Counted from the first letter of the stretch, positions 19,606 through 29,030 are shown. The stretch is DNA of 57,794 nucleotides from Chrysosporum bergii ANA360D (GCF_029891735.1 NZ_JANQDH010000023.1:1-57794); one strand, 5' to 3'. Notes: generated from the sequence alone by a model not told the origin. Translations and numbers: made by a program.

Positions 19606-20622
19606 ATGAATGCACATCGAGGATCTGCTGTGCTTAGTTCTACCAGTTTAAAGGTGCAACCAGCAGCCACAGGAATCAGTGAAAATCACCGCCTGCGGCT
19701 ATTTTCTGGCTCTGCCAATGTACCACTATCTCAAGAAGTCGCTCGTTATCTAGGGATGGACTTGGGTCCAATGATTCGCAAAAGGTTCGCGGATGGAGAA
19801 CTATACGTTCAAATTCAAGAATCTATTCGCGGTTGTGATGTTTATCTCATCCAGCCAAGTTGTCAACCTGTTAACGACCACTTGATGGAATTACTAATTA
19901 TGGTTGATGCTTGTCGTCGGGCTTCTGCACGACAAATAACCACAGTAATTCCTTACTATGGCTATGCTCGCGCCGACCGGAAAACGGCAGGGCGAGAGTC
20001 TATCACCGCCAAATTAGTGGCTAACTTGATTACCAAAGCAGGGGCTAGTCGTGTTTTAGCGATGGATTTGCACTCAGCACAAATTCAAGGCTATTTCGAC
20101 ATACCTTTTGATCATGTTTACGGTTCGCCAGTAATTTTAGACTATCTGGCTAATAAACAACTGTCTGATGTTGTGGTTGTGTCTCCCGATGTGGGTGGTG
20201 TAGCAAGAGCAAGAGCATTTGCCAAAAAGCTAAATGATGCCCCATTAGCTATTATTGATAAACGTCGTCAAGCTCATAATGTGGCTGAAGTCATGAACGT
20301 CATTGGTGATGTGAAGGGCAAAACAGCTATTTTAGTGGATGACATGATTGATACCGGCGGTACAATTAGCGAAGGCGCACGCTTGCTGCGTCAAGAAGGC
20401 GCAAATCAAGTATACGCTTGTGCAACCCATGCTGTTTTTTCGCCTCCTGCAAGGGATCGTTTGTCTGGTGGTTTGTTTGAAGAAGTGATTGTCACTAATA
20501 CAATTCCCATAGCAGAAGAAAATCGCTTTGCGGAATTAGTAGTGCTGTCGGTGGCTAATCTGTTAGGGGAAACAATCTGGCGCATTCATGAAGATACTTC
20601 TGTAAGTACTCTGTTCCGCTAG
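19606..20622 (+). CDS. prs: Ribose-phosphate pyrophosphokinase
   Basis: PrsA makes PRPP from ribose 5-phosphate and ATP, feeding purine, pyrimidine, His, Trp and NAD synthesis. Key motifs are FSGSANVPLSQEVA, the FADGELYVQI substrate loop, YYGYARADRK (the flexible catalytic loop) and VLAMDLHSAQIQGYF. The PRPP-binding ILVDDMIDTGGTI follows near residue 245. The 338-residue length includes a non-conserved N-terminal stretch of about 25 residues (SSTSLKVQ...), usual in cyanobacteria. ATG 19606 is supported by this. A strong hairpin follows the gene. Confidence 0.96.
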   Translation: MNAHRGSAVLSSTSLKVQPAATGISENHRLRLFSGSANVPLSQEVARYLGMDLGPMIRKRFADGELYVQIQESIRGCDVYLIQPSCQPVNDHLMELLIMVDACRRASARQITTVIPYYGYARADRKTAGRESITAKLVANLITKAGASRVLAMDLHSAQIQGYFDIPFDHVYGSPVILDYLANKQLSDVVVVSPDVGGVARARAFAKKLNDAPLAIIDKRRQAHNVAEVMNVIGDVKGKTAILVDDMIDTGGTISEGARLLRQEGANQVYACATHAVFSPPARDRLSGGLFEEVIVTNTIPIAEENRFAELVVLSVANLLGETIWRIHEDTSVSTLFR

Positions 20623-20705
20623 GAAATAGATTGCTGTTACTTTGGTGGCAATTTAATATTGAAAAATATGAGGTATGAAGTATGAAGTATGAATTTTTTT
20701 TCGGA

Positions 20706-20755
20706 CTTCAGCCTTCATTTTTTTTAGCTATTAGTTAGCTAAAAAAAATCTGAAG
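20706..20755 (+). terminator. Long hairpin after prs
   Basis: A T8-AGCTA arm (20718-20730) pairs with a TAGCT-A8 arm (20736-20748). It is bracketed by CTTCAG (20706-20711) and CTGAAG (20750-20755). This is a plausible terminator for prs, although the T-tract lies within the stem. Confidence 0.6.
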
Positions 20756-20815
20756 CCACCACCAGCCTAACACTCTCTTTCTAGGGAATAGGAAACAATC
20801 CAAAATCTAAAATTG

Positions 20816-21391
20816 ATGAACAGCGAAAAAGTAACGGTGCGCTCTGTTTATACTGTCACTGATGAAGAATTGATGCGGATGAGTTCCCAAAACCCACAAC
20901 TGCGATTTGAACGCAACGCTGATGGAAGTTTAGAAACTATGCCGCCAACTGGGGGAATTTCTGGAAACCGAGAAATAAAAGCAGGCGCTTATTTGTTGGC
21001 TTGGGTGGAAACTCAAGATTTAGGAGAGGTTTTTGGTTCTAGCACGGGTTTTAGATTACCAAATACTGCAATCAGATCACCAGATGCTGCTTTTGTGGCT
21101 AAAGGACGTTTATCAGGTAATTGGGATCAGCAGGAAGACGCTTTTATTAATTTAGCTCCTGATTTTGTCATTGAAATTCGTTCTCAATATGACAGTTTGG
21201 TGAAACTAAAAGCCAAGATGTTAGAATACATCACCAATGGTGTGCAGTTAGCTTGGTTAATAGACCGTCAAAATCAGCAGGCTTTAGTTTATCGGCGGGA
21301 TGGTTCCATAACTCACTATCCGGCTACGGCGGTTTTGACCGGTGAAGATGTTGTCCCCGGTTTTACTTTAACTTTACAAAAATTGTTGTAA
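20816..21391 (+). CDS. Uma2-family (DUF820) endonuclease-like protein
   Basis: This 191-residue member of the Uma2/DUF820 family has a PD-(D/E)xK nuclease-like fold and is strongly expanded in filamentous cyanobacteria. Visible hallmarks are GSSTGFRLPNTAIRSPDAAF (with the catalytic-type Asp) and LAPDFVIEIRSQYD. The family's usual E-x-K/R core (EIRS) and the downstream KLKAKMLEYITNGVQLAWLID follow. The true function is unknown; a role linked to mobile elements is often suggested. ATG 20816 is preferred over a TTG one codon upstream. It stands alone, with no toxin-antitoxin-like partner next to it. Confidence 0.82.
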   Translation: MNSEKVTVRSVYTVTDEELMRMSSQNPQLRFERNADGSLETMPPTGGISGNREIKAGAYLLAWVETQDLGEVFGSSTGFRLPNTAIRSPDAAFVAKGRLSGNWDQQEDAFINLAPDFVIEIRSQYDSLVKLKAKMLEYITNGVQLAWLIDRQNQQALVYRRDGSITHYPATAVLTGEDVVPGFTLTLQKLL

Positions 21392-21782
21392 GTTATTGAC
21401 ATACTCACGGACCTTCAGGCTCTGGTCAGAGCAACCTCACTCATTTTCTAGCGGTAATATAGCGGTTCTCGCTGCTTAGTGAGGTACATCATTAGCAAAC
21501 AGGATGCTCGCGCTACAAGACGATCATTTACATTTGTATCTCACGTGTTTAAGAAATGCTATATTAGTGTTAATTATTACATAAATAATTAACAATGTGC
21601 TTAAAGAAAATATACGTTTTTGCATAGCTGGGAAAAAAGCGCCCGGAATTGTGACAATTAAGCTAGAATTATTAAAGGTTCTTTACAGAATTTGCTAAAC
21701 ACCAAGAATTCTGTTACAGCAACTAATCCAGTATTTACATTCAAACTAAAAACTTCCTCGCTAAGTTCACACTAAAGATCCT
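21392..21782. other. Intergenic region and typA leader
   Basis: This is 391 bases without a gene. The first 50 bases hold an IS-end relic (21396 onward). The rest is AT-rich with no conserved RNA that I recognise. The typA promoter should lie in the second half. Confidence 0.45.
21396..21440 (-). mobile_element. Relic of an IS200/IS605 right end
   Basis: TTGACATACTCAC at 21396-21408 is the reverse complement of the element end at 323-335, followed by an imperfect hairpin (GGACCTTCAGGCTCTGG). The end sits four bases beyond the stop codon of the Uma2-family gene. Confidence 0.6.
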
Positions 21783-23573
21783 ATGACGCTCCCAATTCGC
21801 AACGTCGCCATTATCGCCCACGTTGACCACGGCAAAACTACCCTGGTTGATGCGCTCCTGAAACAATCTGGTATTTTCCGAGAAGGTGAAGACGTTCCGG
21901 ATTGTGTCATGGATTCCAACACCCTGGAAAGGGAGCGGGGTATTACAATTCTTTCCAAAAATACAGCCGTTCGCTACAAAGACACCCTGATCAATATTGT
22001 TGATACCCCCGGACACGCTGACTTCGGTGGGGAAGTGGAACGGGTATTAGGCATGGTTGATGGTTGTTTGTTAATTGTCGATGCTAACGAAGGGCCAATG
22101 CCCCAAACCCGCTTTGTATTGAAAAAAGCTCTGGAAAAAGGACTGCGGCCTATTGTTGTAATTAACAAAATTGACCGCGCCCAACGAGACCCCCACCTGG
22201 CTGTAGATAAGGTTTTGGATCTGTTCTTGGAATTAGGAGCAGATGAAGACCAGTGTGATTTTACCTATCTGTTTGCTTCCGGTATGGCAGGTTATGCTAA
22301 GGAAAGCATGGAAGCAGAAGCGGTAGATATGCAGCCGTTATTTAATGCTATTCTGCAACACGTTCCACCACCTGTGGGAGATGTCAATAAGCCTTTACAA
22401 TTGCAAGTCACCACCTTAGATTATTCTGAATATCTGGGGCGGATTGTAATTGGTAGAATCCATAATGGTACTATCCAAACTGGGCAACAAGCAGCTTTAG
22501 TAAAGGAAGATGGTACTATTGTCAAGTCCAAAATTAGCAAATTAATGGGATTTGAAGGACTAAAGCGGGTGGAAATGACAGAAGCCAGCGCTGGTTATAT
22601 TGTGGCTGTGGCTGGTTTCGCTGATGCTTATATTGGGGAAACCATTACCGACCCCAACGAACCCCAAGCCTTACCATTAATTAAGGTAGATGAACCAACT
22701 TTACAAATGACCTTCTGGATTAATGATTCACCCTTTGCGGGTCAGGAAGGTAAGCTAGTAACATCAAGACAAGTACGCGATCGCTTGTTACGGGAATTAG
22801 AAACCAACGTCGCTCTGCGGGTGGAAGAAACCGACTCTCCCGATAAATTCCTGGTTTCCGGTCGGGGTGAATTACACTTGGGGATTTTAATTGAAACCAT
22901 GCGCAGGGAAGGTTTTGAGTTCCAAGTATCTCAACCGCAGGTAATTTTTAGAGAAATTAACGGTCAACCTTGCGAACCTTTTGAATTGTTAGCCTTGGAC
23001 GTTCCCGAAGATGCTGTGGGTAGCTGTATTGAACGATTGGGACAACGCAAGGGCGAAATGCAAGATATGCAAGTGATTGGTAATGGACGCACCCTGTTAG
23101 AATTTATTATTCCCGCCCGTGGTTTGATTGGTTTCCGGGGTGAATTCATGCGTTTAACTCGTGGGGAAGGAATTATGAACCACAGTTTCCATGATTATCG
23201 TGGACTCACTGGTGAAATTGAAGCGCGCAACAAAGGCGTTCTTATTGCTTTTGAAGAAGGTGTTTCTACTTTCTACGCCATGAAAAACTCGGAAGATAGA
23301 GGAGTATTTTTTATCACCCCCGGTACTAGAGTATATAAGGGGATGATTATTGGAGAACACAATCGCCCTCAAGACCTAGATTTAAATGTTTGTAAAACTA
23401 AGCAGTTAACTAATCACCGCGCTTCTGGTGGTGATGAACTAGTACAACTACAAGCACCAGTAGAAATGAGTTTAGAAAGGGCTTTAGAGTACATCGGACC
23501 GGATGAATTGGTGGAAGTGACACCAGAATCAATTCGTTTGCGGAAGGTAACTAAGAAGTTCGCCAAACGATGA
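21783..23573 (+). CDS. typA: TypA/BipA ribosome-associated GTPase
   Basis: This translational GTPase, related to EF-G/LepA, binds the ribosome and supports growth under stress and ribosome assembly. The GTP-binding motifs are G1 AHVDHGKT at residues 12-19, the G2-region ERERGITI, G3 [11 protein letters not shown] and G4 NKIDR. These are followed by the domain II-V order ending in the BipA-specific C-terminal domain ([20 protein letters not shown]). Its 596 residues are normal. ATG 21783 directly precedes [18 protein letters not shown], as in relatives. A bidirectional terminator separates it from the convergent GatD-like gene. Confidence 0.97.
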   Translation: MTLPIRNVAIIAHVDHGKTTLVDALLKQSGIFREGEDVPDCVMDSNTLERERGITILSKNTAVRYKDTLINIVDTPGHADFGGEVERVLGMVDGCLLIVDANEGPMPQTRFVLKKALEKGLRPIVVINKIDRAQRDPHLAVDKVLDLFLELGADEDQCDFTYLFASGMAGYAKESMEAEAVDMQPLFNAILQHVPPPVGDVNKPLQLQVTTLDYSEYLGRIVIGRIHNGTIQTGQQAALVKEDGTIVKSKISKLMGFEGLKRVEMTEASAGYIVAVAGFADAYIGETITDPNEPQALPLIKVDEPTLQMTFWINDSPFAGQEGKLVTSRQVRDRLLRELETNVALRVEETDSPDKFLVSGRGELHLGILIETMRREGFEFQVSQPQVIFREINGQPCEPFELLALDVPEDAVGSCIERLGQRKGEMQDMQVIGNGRTLLEFIIPARGLIGFRGEFMRLTRGEGIMNHSFHDYRGLTGEIEARNKGVLIAFEEGVSTFYAMKNSEDRGVFFITPGTRVYKGMIIGEHNRPQDLDLNVCKTKQLTNHRASGGDELVQLQAPVEMSLERALEYIGPDELVEVTPESIRLRKVTKKFAKR

Positions 23574-23582
23574 ACTACACCA

Positions 23583-23606
23583 CCCCTCCCGTCCAGGAGG
23601 GGTTTT
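23583..23606. terminator. Terminator between typA and the GatD-like gene
   Basis: CCCCTCC (23583-23589) pairs with GGAGGGG (23596-23602), followed by TTTT. This is a clear intrinsic terminator for typA, overlapping the 3' end of the convergent gene. Confidence 0.85.
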
Positions 23607-24414
23607 AAACTATAGCTGTGGCAGGATTAGATATACTAACTTTTAACCGCTTCAACATTGCCGAACGGGCTTGTAAAGCTAGAGTGTCATCTAAAGGAGA
23701 CAAAGCGATCGCCTCCTGATACTTTAACTGCAAAGCTGTTTTGATCAACCAGTCAGCCACAAAAGGATTTTTAGGTAATAGAGGTCCGTGGGAATAGGTG
23801 GCCACCGCATTCTGATAGAATGCTCCTTCAGTACCATCCTCACCGTTATTACCTAAACCATACACCACACGCCCCAGGGCTTCCACCTCACCTAACTGAG
23901 TACGTCCCCCGTGATTTTCAAACCCGACTAAATAAGGTTTAGTCCCCGTCATTTCTTCTAACTCTCGCGCCAGACGAGAAGCCGTAACTTCAACTACTAA
24001 ATTACCAATACACCGTTTAGTATTTTCCCCAGGATGTACAGAAACTAAATCCAGTATTCCCAAACCTTGAATACGTTGACCCAAAGCAGGTTCATAATAA
24101 TTTCCCAGTAGTTGGGGAGATCCACAGGTAAATACCCCCGGTGTACCATTTTCGATTTTATCACGCATGGCATCAGCTTTCGCTCCTTGCAAATCACGCA
24201 TGACAATTTCTTGCTGACGGTCCTGTGCGCCCCCACCAACTATAACATCAACATTGTTAATATCAGCAGCCGTGGCATTTTGATCTAGTGCTACCACAGA
24301 TACATCATACCCCCGCCACTGGGCGCGCCGTTGGATAGTAATCACATTACCGCGATCGCCGTAGGTACTCATCAATTTAGGATATAACCAGCCAATAGTT
24401 AATTTTTTAGTCAT
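23605..24414 (-). CDS. GatD-like type 1 glutamine amidotransferase
   Basis: The protein is a 269-residue member of the CobB/CobQ-like glutaminase family. The nucleophile is Cys97 in GVFTCGSPQLLG and the catalytic His is His209 in YSHGPLLPKNP. The N-terminal IGWLYPKLMSTYGDRGN is characteristic of GatD, the glutaminase that works with MurT to amidate the glutamate of lipid II. No murT lies beside it, and flanking genes are unrelated. If it functions in peptidoglycan amidation its partner must be elsewhere. A cobyric acid synthase-like role is less likely because the large N-terminal domain is missing. Start ATG 24414. Confidence 0.78.
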   Translation of the reverse strand: MTKKLTIGWLYPKLMSTYGDRGNVITIQRRAQWRGYDVSVVALDQNATAADINNVDVIVGGGAQDRQQEIVMRDLQGAKADAMRDKIENGTPGVFTCGSPQLLGNYYEPALGQRIQGLGILDLVSVHPGENTKRCIGNLVVEVTASRLARELEEMTGTKPYLVGFENHGGRTQLGEVEALGRVVYGLGNNGEDGTEGAFYQNAVATYSHGPLLPKNPFVADWLIKTALQLKYQEAIALSPLDDTLALQARSAMLKRLKVSISNPATAIV

Positions 24415-24503
24415 TGGTCAACAGGTTAATCATAAAACTCTCGATTGCTGATCAAGCATAGCATCAAATGTTTAAGATGCAAATTGCCAACCTGTGAAAA
24501 TTT

Positions 24504-24556
24504 AAATATAAGTAAATACAAGTATTAAATATAAGTAAATATAAGTAAATATAAAT
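24504..24556 (+). repeat. AT-rich short tandem repeat
   Basis: ATAAGTAAAT-type decamers recur four to five times with small changes. They are intergenic, between the GatD-like gene and the unknown gene at 24685, and may act as upstream AT-rich promoter DNA. Confidence 0.6.
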
Positions 24557-24684
24557 AATCAAATCCTCTCAACTATAAAACTAATTGCCAAATTAAAAAA
24601 ATATTTATCAAAATTTCATTTTTTATCCTTAAAAGTCGAGTATGGTAATTAAATGCTGATTTTGATGTTTTATGGAGATTACTT

Positions 24685-25464
24685 ATGCAGGTTATTGAAG
24701 CTCCTAACGTTGCCGTCATTGCTAATGAAAATGCCGTTCCCGTTTCTCAACTACCCACCCTATGGCAGGATATAGCAGCAGGAAGAGCAAATGTAGGCAT
24801 CAAGCAGCCACAAAGTTATGTAGAAATGGCGCAGTTATTCCAATATAAACTAGCCCTGGGTGATGTAGACTTATTTAGTGAATGTCCGGAATTATCTGGT
24901 TTTAAGTCGGCATTTTGTCAGTTATTCGGACAACTAGGTTATGAAACCTTAGAATTTTATGGACATGACTTCTTAGTTGATAGCTATCCAAATTTTACCC
25001 AACTCCTGGAAGATGTAGAATCACAGGGAAAAAAATATGCCGATGCTGTCAAAGTAGCACACATTGGCTTAGAACTGTTTCAGGAATTTGGCTATGAACT
25101 ACCCGCTAGTTTTTATCATGTACACCTAGCGCCAATTTATCGAGATCATATATTTGAAGAACGGGCTTTACGCTTTGACAAAAGAGATATAGTCCACAAA
25201 CGGGCTTGGGATGCTGTGTTACATGGGGGAAAAGTATTTGCTATCCAAATGAAAGTACAAAGCATAGCTTCTCAATACGGTTTTACTTATCATCATGGTT
25301 GCGGTTGCAATTCTCATTTATCTTCTATTGATACATCCCATGGTGAATTTAGCTATGAATTAACCGCCGAAAAATATCAACGCTGGATCAGAAGTTTTAT
25401 CTGGACTGCTTGGTATGAATATGCCTTCTTTCCCATTGTCCCCAATACCAGCTATTTAGTGTGA
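24685..25464 (+). CDS. Conserved-looking protein of unknown function
   Basis: I do not recognise this 259-residue soluble protein. It has no signal peptide or membrane helix. It is rich in Tyr, Phe and His. The C-terminal part carries a striking cluster, YGFTYHHGCGCNSHLSSID, whose two Cys and three His could bind a metal or form an active site. An aromatic-rich WIRSFIWTAWYEYAFF block follows. It starts at ATG 24685 with GGAG seven bases upstream and ends before a strong terminator, so it is a single-gene unit. The base composition resembles its neighbours. It is clearly a real gene, but I propose no function. Confidence 0.75.
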   Translation: MQVIEAPNVAVIANENAVPVSQLPTLWQDIAAGRANVGIKQPQSYVEMAQLFQYKLALGDVDLFSECPELSGFKSAFCQLFGQLGYETLEFYGHDFLVDSYPNFTQLLEDVESQGKKYADAVKVAHIGLELFQEFGYELPASFYHVHLAPIYRDHIFEERALRFDKRDIVHKRAWDAVLHGGKVFAIQMKVQSIASQYGFTYHHGCGCNSHLSSIDTSHGEFSYELTAEKYQRWIRSFIWTAWYEYAFFPIVPNTSYLV

Positions 25465-25604
25465 TTATCCTCAAAGTGGTGTTGCTACCTAGGAATTAAC
25501 TTAAAATAGCATCATTGGTGATTGGGTAGGTAGGAGATATGACAGTTTCCCTCAACTGTCATGTTCGGTCATGTTCGCTTGATTACTTATGATTACAGCC
25601 GAAT

Positions 25605-25640
25605 CACCCCGTCCTCACCGCTTGCGGTGAGGGGTGTTTT
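25605..25640 (+). terminator. Strong intrinsic terminator
   Basis: CCTCACCGC (25613-25621) pairs perfectly with GCGGTGAGG (25624-25632) over a 2-base loop. It is extended by CACC/GGTG and followed by TTTT at 25637-25640. Confidence 0.85.
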
Positions 25641-25677
25641 GGATTTTGGATTTTATCATGTTTAATTTGCAGAAAAT

Positions 25678-26055
25678 TCACTCAATTTTGCCCTGAGTTT
25701 CTTGTAAATGACTCAATAACCAATTGGCTGCGGTTGCTCTACGAGTTTGTCGAGGTCCAAACTCACCGATTTTATAACCCTTAAAACCTAATTTTTCCTT
25801 AAGTATTTGTTTATTTTCCTGAGAAATAGAACGGGTTAATTTCATAGTGGCCGGGCGACTAGCAATAAAATCAGGTGGTTCTGGGTACTCCTCTTGCCAT
25901 TCCGGTCTGACTTGGCTATTATCCCATTTGCCCGTTACGGAGTCATGGCGATAGCCTAAATAATGCCATACTAACCGATGAACTGTATCATCATCAATTT
26001 GCTCATTGATAATTGCCCAGATTGTTTCTGTATTTAATGGTGGCAAGTTAGACAT
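25678..26055 (-). CDS. DUF1823 family protein
   Basis: This 125-residue protein has the conserved blocks ETIWAIINEQIDDDTVHRLV, EYPEPPDFIASRPATMKLTR and KLGFKGYKIGEFGPRQTRRA. They match my recollection of DUF1823, a family confined to cyanobacteria and plastid-bearing relatives. The function is unknown. There are no membrane segments; it is acidic at the N-terminus and basic at the C-terminus. Start ATG 26055. It is a stand-alone gene convergent with the unknown gene at 24685. Confidence 0.75.
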   Translation of the reverse strand: MSNLPPLNTETIWAIINEQIDDDTVHRLVWHYLGYRHDSVTGKWDNSQVRPEWQEEYPEPPDFIASRPATMKLTRSISQENKQILKEKLGFKGYKIGEFGPRQTRRATAANWLLSHLQETQGKIE

Positions 26056-26500
26056 AAGGCATTAATAATTTACAATCCACTTAAATTGTATCCTAGATAG
26101 ACTGCGAATACAGAATATATAAAAAAACTCTACCTAAACCTACACTTCTGCACCCCTGCGCCTGTAACGTGATCCAATCAATCAGCAGTAAAGCAATTGA
26201 CACTCCCCATATATTTTTCTGCTTTAGGTAAATATGGCGGGTTTTCCTCATGATTGCCATTGCTATCAGAGTAGAAGTACTCCAACCCTACATCAATGCC
26301 AATTTTTAAAGAACCAACGACGGGGTTTTAAACCAATTTTTAGATAAAATTGGATAATCCAAAATCCAAAAATCTAAATTACTACTCGATGCAATAGCTG
26401 ATCCTCAAATAAGCTCTCAATCAATGTCCTTCGGGTGAGTATGTGGATTACCTCACAAGATACATTAATTAATACAATTATCGGGGACTCACACAAAACC
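26056..26500. other. Gene-free region with insertion-sequence debris
   Basis: This is 445 bases upstream of the M3 peptidase gene. It contains a minus-strand tnpB fragment (26197-26335) and, at 26428-26441, a plus-strand GGGTGAGTATGT resembling the right end at 321-331. No other gene was seen. Confidence 0.5.
26197..26335 (-). mobile_element. tnpB fragment fused to an element end
   Basis: Read on the minus strand, this encodes VGSLKIGIDVGLEYFYSDSN, then ENPPYLPKAEK. This is the RuvC-I region of TnpB with its catalytic Asp (GIDVGL). It then runs directly into GGGGAGTGTCAA, which looks like an element right end. The whole middle and C-terminus of TnpB are missing, so it is an internally deleted relic. 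Confidence 0.75.
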
Positions 26501-28609
26501 ATGAGTGCAAATGTCACTATTTCTCAAAATCCTTTACTCAAAGGTTCTGGCTTACCTCCTTTCCAGGATATTCAACCAGAGCAAGTAGTACCAGCCTTCC
26601 AAGAGTTATTAACAGAACTTGACCAACAGATCACCAACTTAGAGGCTAATATCCAGCCCACATGGAGCGGTTTATTAGAACCACTAGAAAAGCTGACAGA
26701 ACCGCTAAACTGGAGTTGGGGTATAGTGAGCCATTTAATGGGTGTGAAGAATAGCCCAGAACTACGGGCAGCTTATGAAACTGTACAACCCCAAGTAGTA
26801 CAATTCTTTAACCAGCTTGGTCAAAGCCAACCTGTTTACCACGCTCTCCAGGAACTCCGGGCTAGTGACAACTGGGACACTTTAGAACCAGCCCAGCAGC
26901 GAATTGTGGAGGCAGCCATCAGAGATGCTAAACTTTCCGGTGTGGGGTTACAAGGAGAGGCAAAAGAGCGTTTTAACGCCATTCAAATGGAACTAGCGGA
27001 ATTGTCCACCAAGTTCTCTAACCATGTCCTTGATGCCACCACAGCCTATAGCTTAACCTTGACCACACCAGCAGAAATTGAGGGGTTACCTCATAGCTTA
27101 CTCAGTTTAGCAGCACAAGCAGCCCGTGCCGCAGGGGTAGAAAACGCCTCCCCAGAAAATGGCCCGTGGCGCATCACTTTAGACTTTCCCAGCTATGTGC
27201 CATTCATGCAGCACAGCGCCCGCAGGGACCTACGGGAAAAACTATACAAAGCCCACATAACCCGCGCCTCATCGGGAGATTTAAATAATCAACCCCTGAT
27301 TGAGCGTATTTTAGAATTACGGCAAGAACTAGCCACCTTACTCGGGTTTGAAAATTATGCTGAATTGAGTTTAGCCAGTAAAATGGCTCCCAATGTAGCC
27401 GCAGTAGAAGCGTTACTAGAAGAACTACGTCAAGCCAGTTATCATGCAGCTGTGCAAGACCTAGAACAACTCAAAGCCTTTGCCGCATCCAAACAAGCAC
27501 CAGAGGCGGACAACTTACAACACTGGGACACCAGTTTTTGGGCAGAACGGCAACGAGAAGAAAAATTTGCCTTTACTGCTGAAGAACTACGTCCTTACTT
27601 TCCCTTACCCCAAGTGTTAGATGGCTTATTTGCACTTGTCAATCGTTTGTTTAACATCACCGTCACCCCCGCCGATGGTCAAGCCCCGGTGTGGCATGAA
27701 GAAGTGCGTTATTTCCAAATTACCGATGACAACGGCACTCCCCTTGCCTACTTTTACCTAGACCCATACAGCCGTCCAGCCGAAAAACGGGGCGGTGCTT
27801 GGATGGATACTTGTATTAATCGCCGCAAAATCGCTGAGAATGGTCTCACCGCCGTTCGTTTACCTGTAGCATATTTAGTATGTAACCAGAGTCCCCCAGT
27901 AGACGGCAACCCCAGTTTAATGACCTTTGATGAAGTAGAAACATTATTTCACGAATTTGGTCATGGACTACATCATATGCTCACCAAAGTAGATTACACC
28001 GCAGCAGCAGGCATTAACAATGTAGAATGGGATGCGGTAGAACTACCCAGTCAGTTCATGGAAAACTGGTGTTATGAGCGCCCCACCTTGTTTGGTATGG
28101 CCAGACATTATCAAACTGGTGAACCCCTACCAGAGCATTATTATCAAAAACTCCTAGCGGCACGCAACTACATGAGTGGTAGTGCAATGTTGCGTCAAAT
28201 TCACTTTAGCCAAGTGGATTTAGAATTGCACTGTCGTTATCGCCCCGGTGGTGATGAAACTGCCGCCGATGTGCGTCATCGCCTAGCCAAAACCACCACA
28301 GTTTTACCCCCATTACCAGAAGACGCTTTTTTATGCGCCTTTGGGCATATCTTCGCTGGTGGTTATGCCGCAGGTTATTACAGTTACAAATGGGCTGAGG
28401 TACTTAGCGCTGATGCTTTTGCCGCTTTTGAAGAAGTCGGTTTAGAAAATGAAGCAGCCATACAAGCCACGGGTAAACGTTACCGAGATACAGTCTTAGC
28501 TTTGGGTGGTAGTCACCATCCCATGAAGGTGTTTGTATCTTTCCGAGGTCGTCAACCCAGCACAGTTTCTTTACTTAAGCACACTGGTTTATTATCCACC
28601 GCGGCGTAA
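26501..28609 (+). CDS. prlC: M3-family oligopeptidase (oligopeptidase A-like)
   Basis: This zinc metallopeptidase of the thimet/oligopeptidase A family degrades short peptides, including cleaved signal peptides, in the cytoplasm. The zinc site is HEFGH (His484, Glu485, His488), with the third ligand Glu514 in DAVELPSQFMENW. YFYLDPYSRPAEKRGGAW and the C-terminal GGYAAGYYSYKWAEVLSADAF segments are family hallmarks. Length is 702 residues from ATG 26501. An upstream in-frame GTG at 26435 would add 22 residues encoded in IS-like debris and is rejected. It is a single-gene unit. Confidence 0.92.
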   Translation: MSANVTISQNPLLKGSGLPPFQDIQPEQVVPAFQELLTELDQQITNLEANIQPTWSGLLEPLEKLTEPLNWSWGIVSHLMGVKNSPELRAAYETVQPQVVQFFNQLGQSQPVYHALQELRASDNWDTLEPAQQRIVEAAIRDAKLSGVGLQGEAKERFNAIQMELAELSTKFSNHVLDATTAYSLTLTTPAEIEGLPHSLLSLAAQAARAAGVENASPENGPWRITLDFPSYVPFMQHSARRDLREKLYKAHITRASSGDLNNQPLIERILELRQELATLLGFENYAELSLASKMAPNVAAVEALLEELRQASYHAAVQDLEQLKAFAASKQAPEADNLQHWDTSFWAERQREEKFAFTAEELRPYFPLPQVLDGLFALVNRLFNITVTPADGQAPVWHEEVRYFQITDDNGTPLAYFYLDPYSRPAEKRGGAWMDTCINRRKIAENGLTAVRLPVAYLVCNQSPPVDGNPSLMTFDEVETLFHEFGHGLHHMLTKVDYTAAAGINNVEWDAVELPSQFMENWCYERPTLFGMARHYQTGEPLPEHYYQKLLAARNYMSGSAMLRQIHFSQVDLELHCRYRPGGDETAADVRHRLAKTTTVLPPLPEDAFLCAFGHIFAGGYAAGYYSYKWAEVLSADAFAAFEEVGLENEAAIQATGKRYRDTVLALGGSHHPMKVFVSFRGRQPSTVSLLKHTGLLSTAA

Positions 28610-28670
28610 GGGAGACAGAACATAGGTTTAGCAGGGTGGGGTGATTCCGGTTTAATTAATCACATCAGTT

Positions 28671-28687
28671 GCGGGCAGTATGCCCGC
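28671..28687. repeat. GCGGGC-stem repeat, minimal form
   Basis: GCGGGCA-GTA-TGCCCGC, followed by AATAC. This is the bare stem of the dispersed family. Confidence 0.6.
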
Positions 28688-28710
28688 AATACAAGATTTT
28701 GATCATTTAT

Positions 28711-28750
28711 TTGACATCTCCCCCGGTTAAAACACAGGGGATTCTAAAAT
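28711..28750 (-). mobile_element. IS200/IS605-type end relic
   Basis: TTGACATCTCCCCCGG followed by CAGGGGATTCTAAAA resembles the right end of common cyanobacterial TnpB elements: a CCCC/GGGG hairpin then AGATGTCAA on the minus strand. No transposase codons are left. Confidence 0.5.
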
Positions 28751-29030
28751 CCTATAAACTTTCCATGATTAAAAAAAATAAATATTGATTAAAAATCATA
28801 ACTAAAATAATAATTCATAAACTTATTTAAGCTAAATTTAGAATATGCTTAATCATTGCCACCTAGTTTAAAAGTTAGTTAATAAAGTGCAGAAAAACTC
28901 AATATTAATTAACTATTTGCCATTTGCCGCCTGACTAGGTGATTGATCAAGAGGTTGAAACATTCAACTAAAGCAAGTAATAAGAGTAAACGAGTAAACA
29001 CCAAAGCAACTTTAACGGCGAGAAGTAACA

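Larger units (their letters stand above)
28610..29030. other. Gene-free region upstream of the Usp gene
   Basis: This is 421 bases holding a GCGGGC palindrome (28671-28687), an IS-end relic (28711-28750) and then very AT-rich DNA likely to contain the usp promoter. No gene was seen. Confidence 0.45.
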
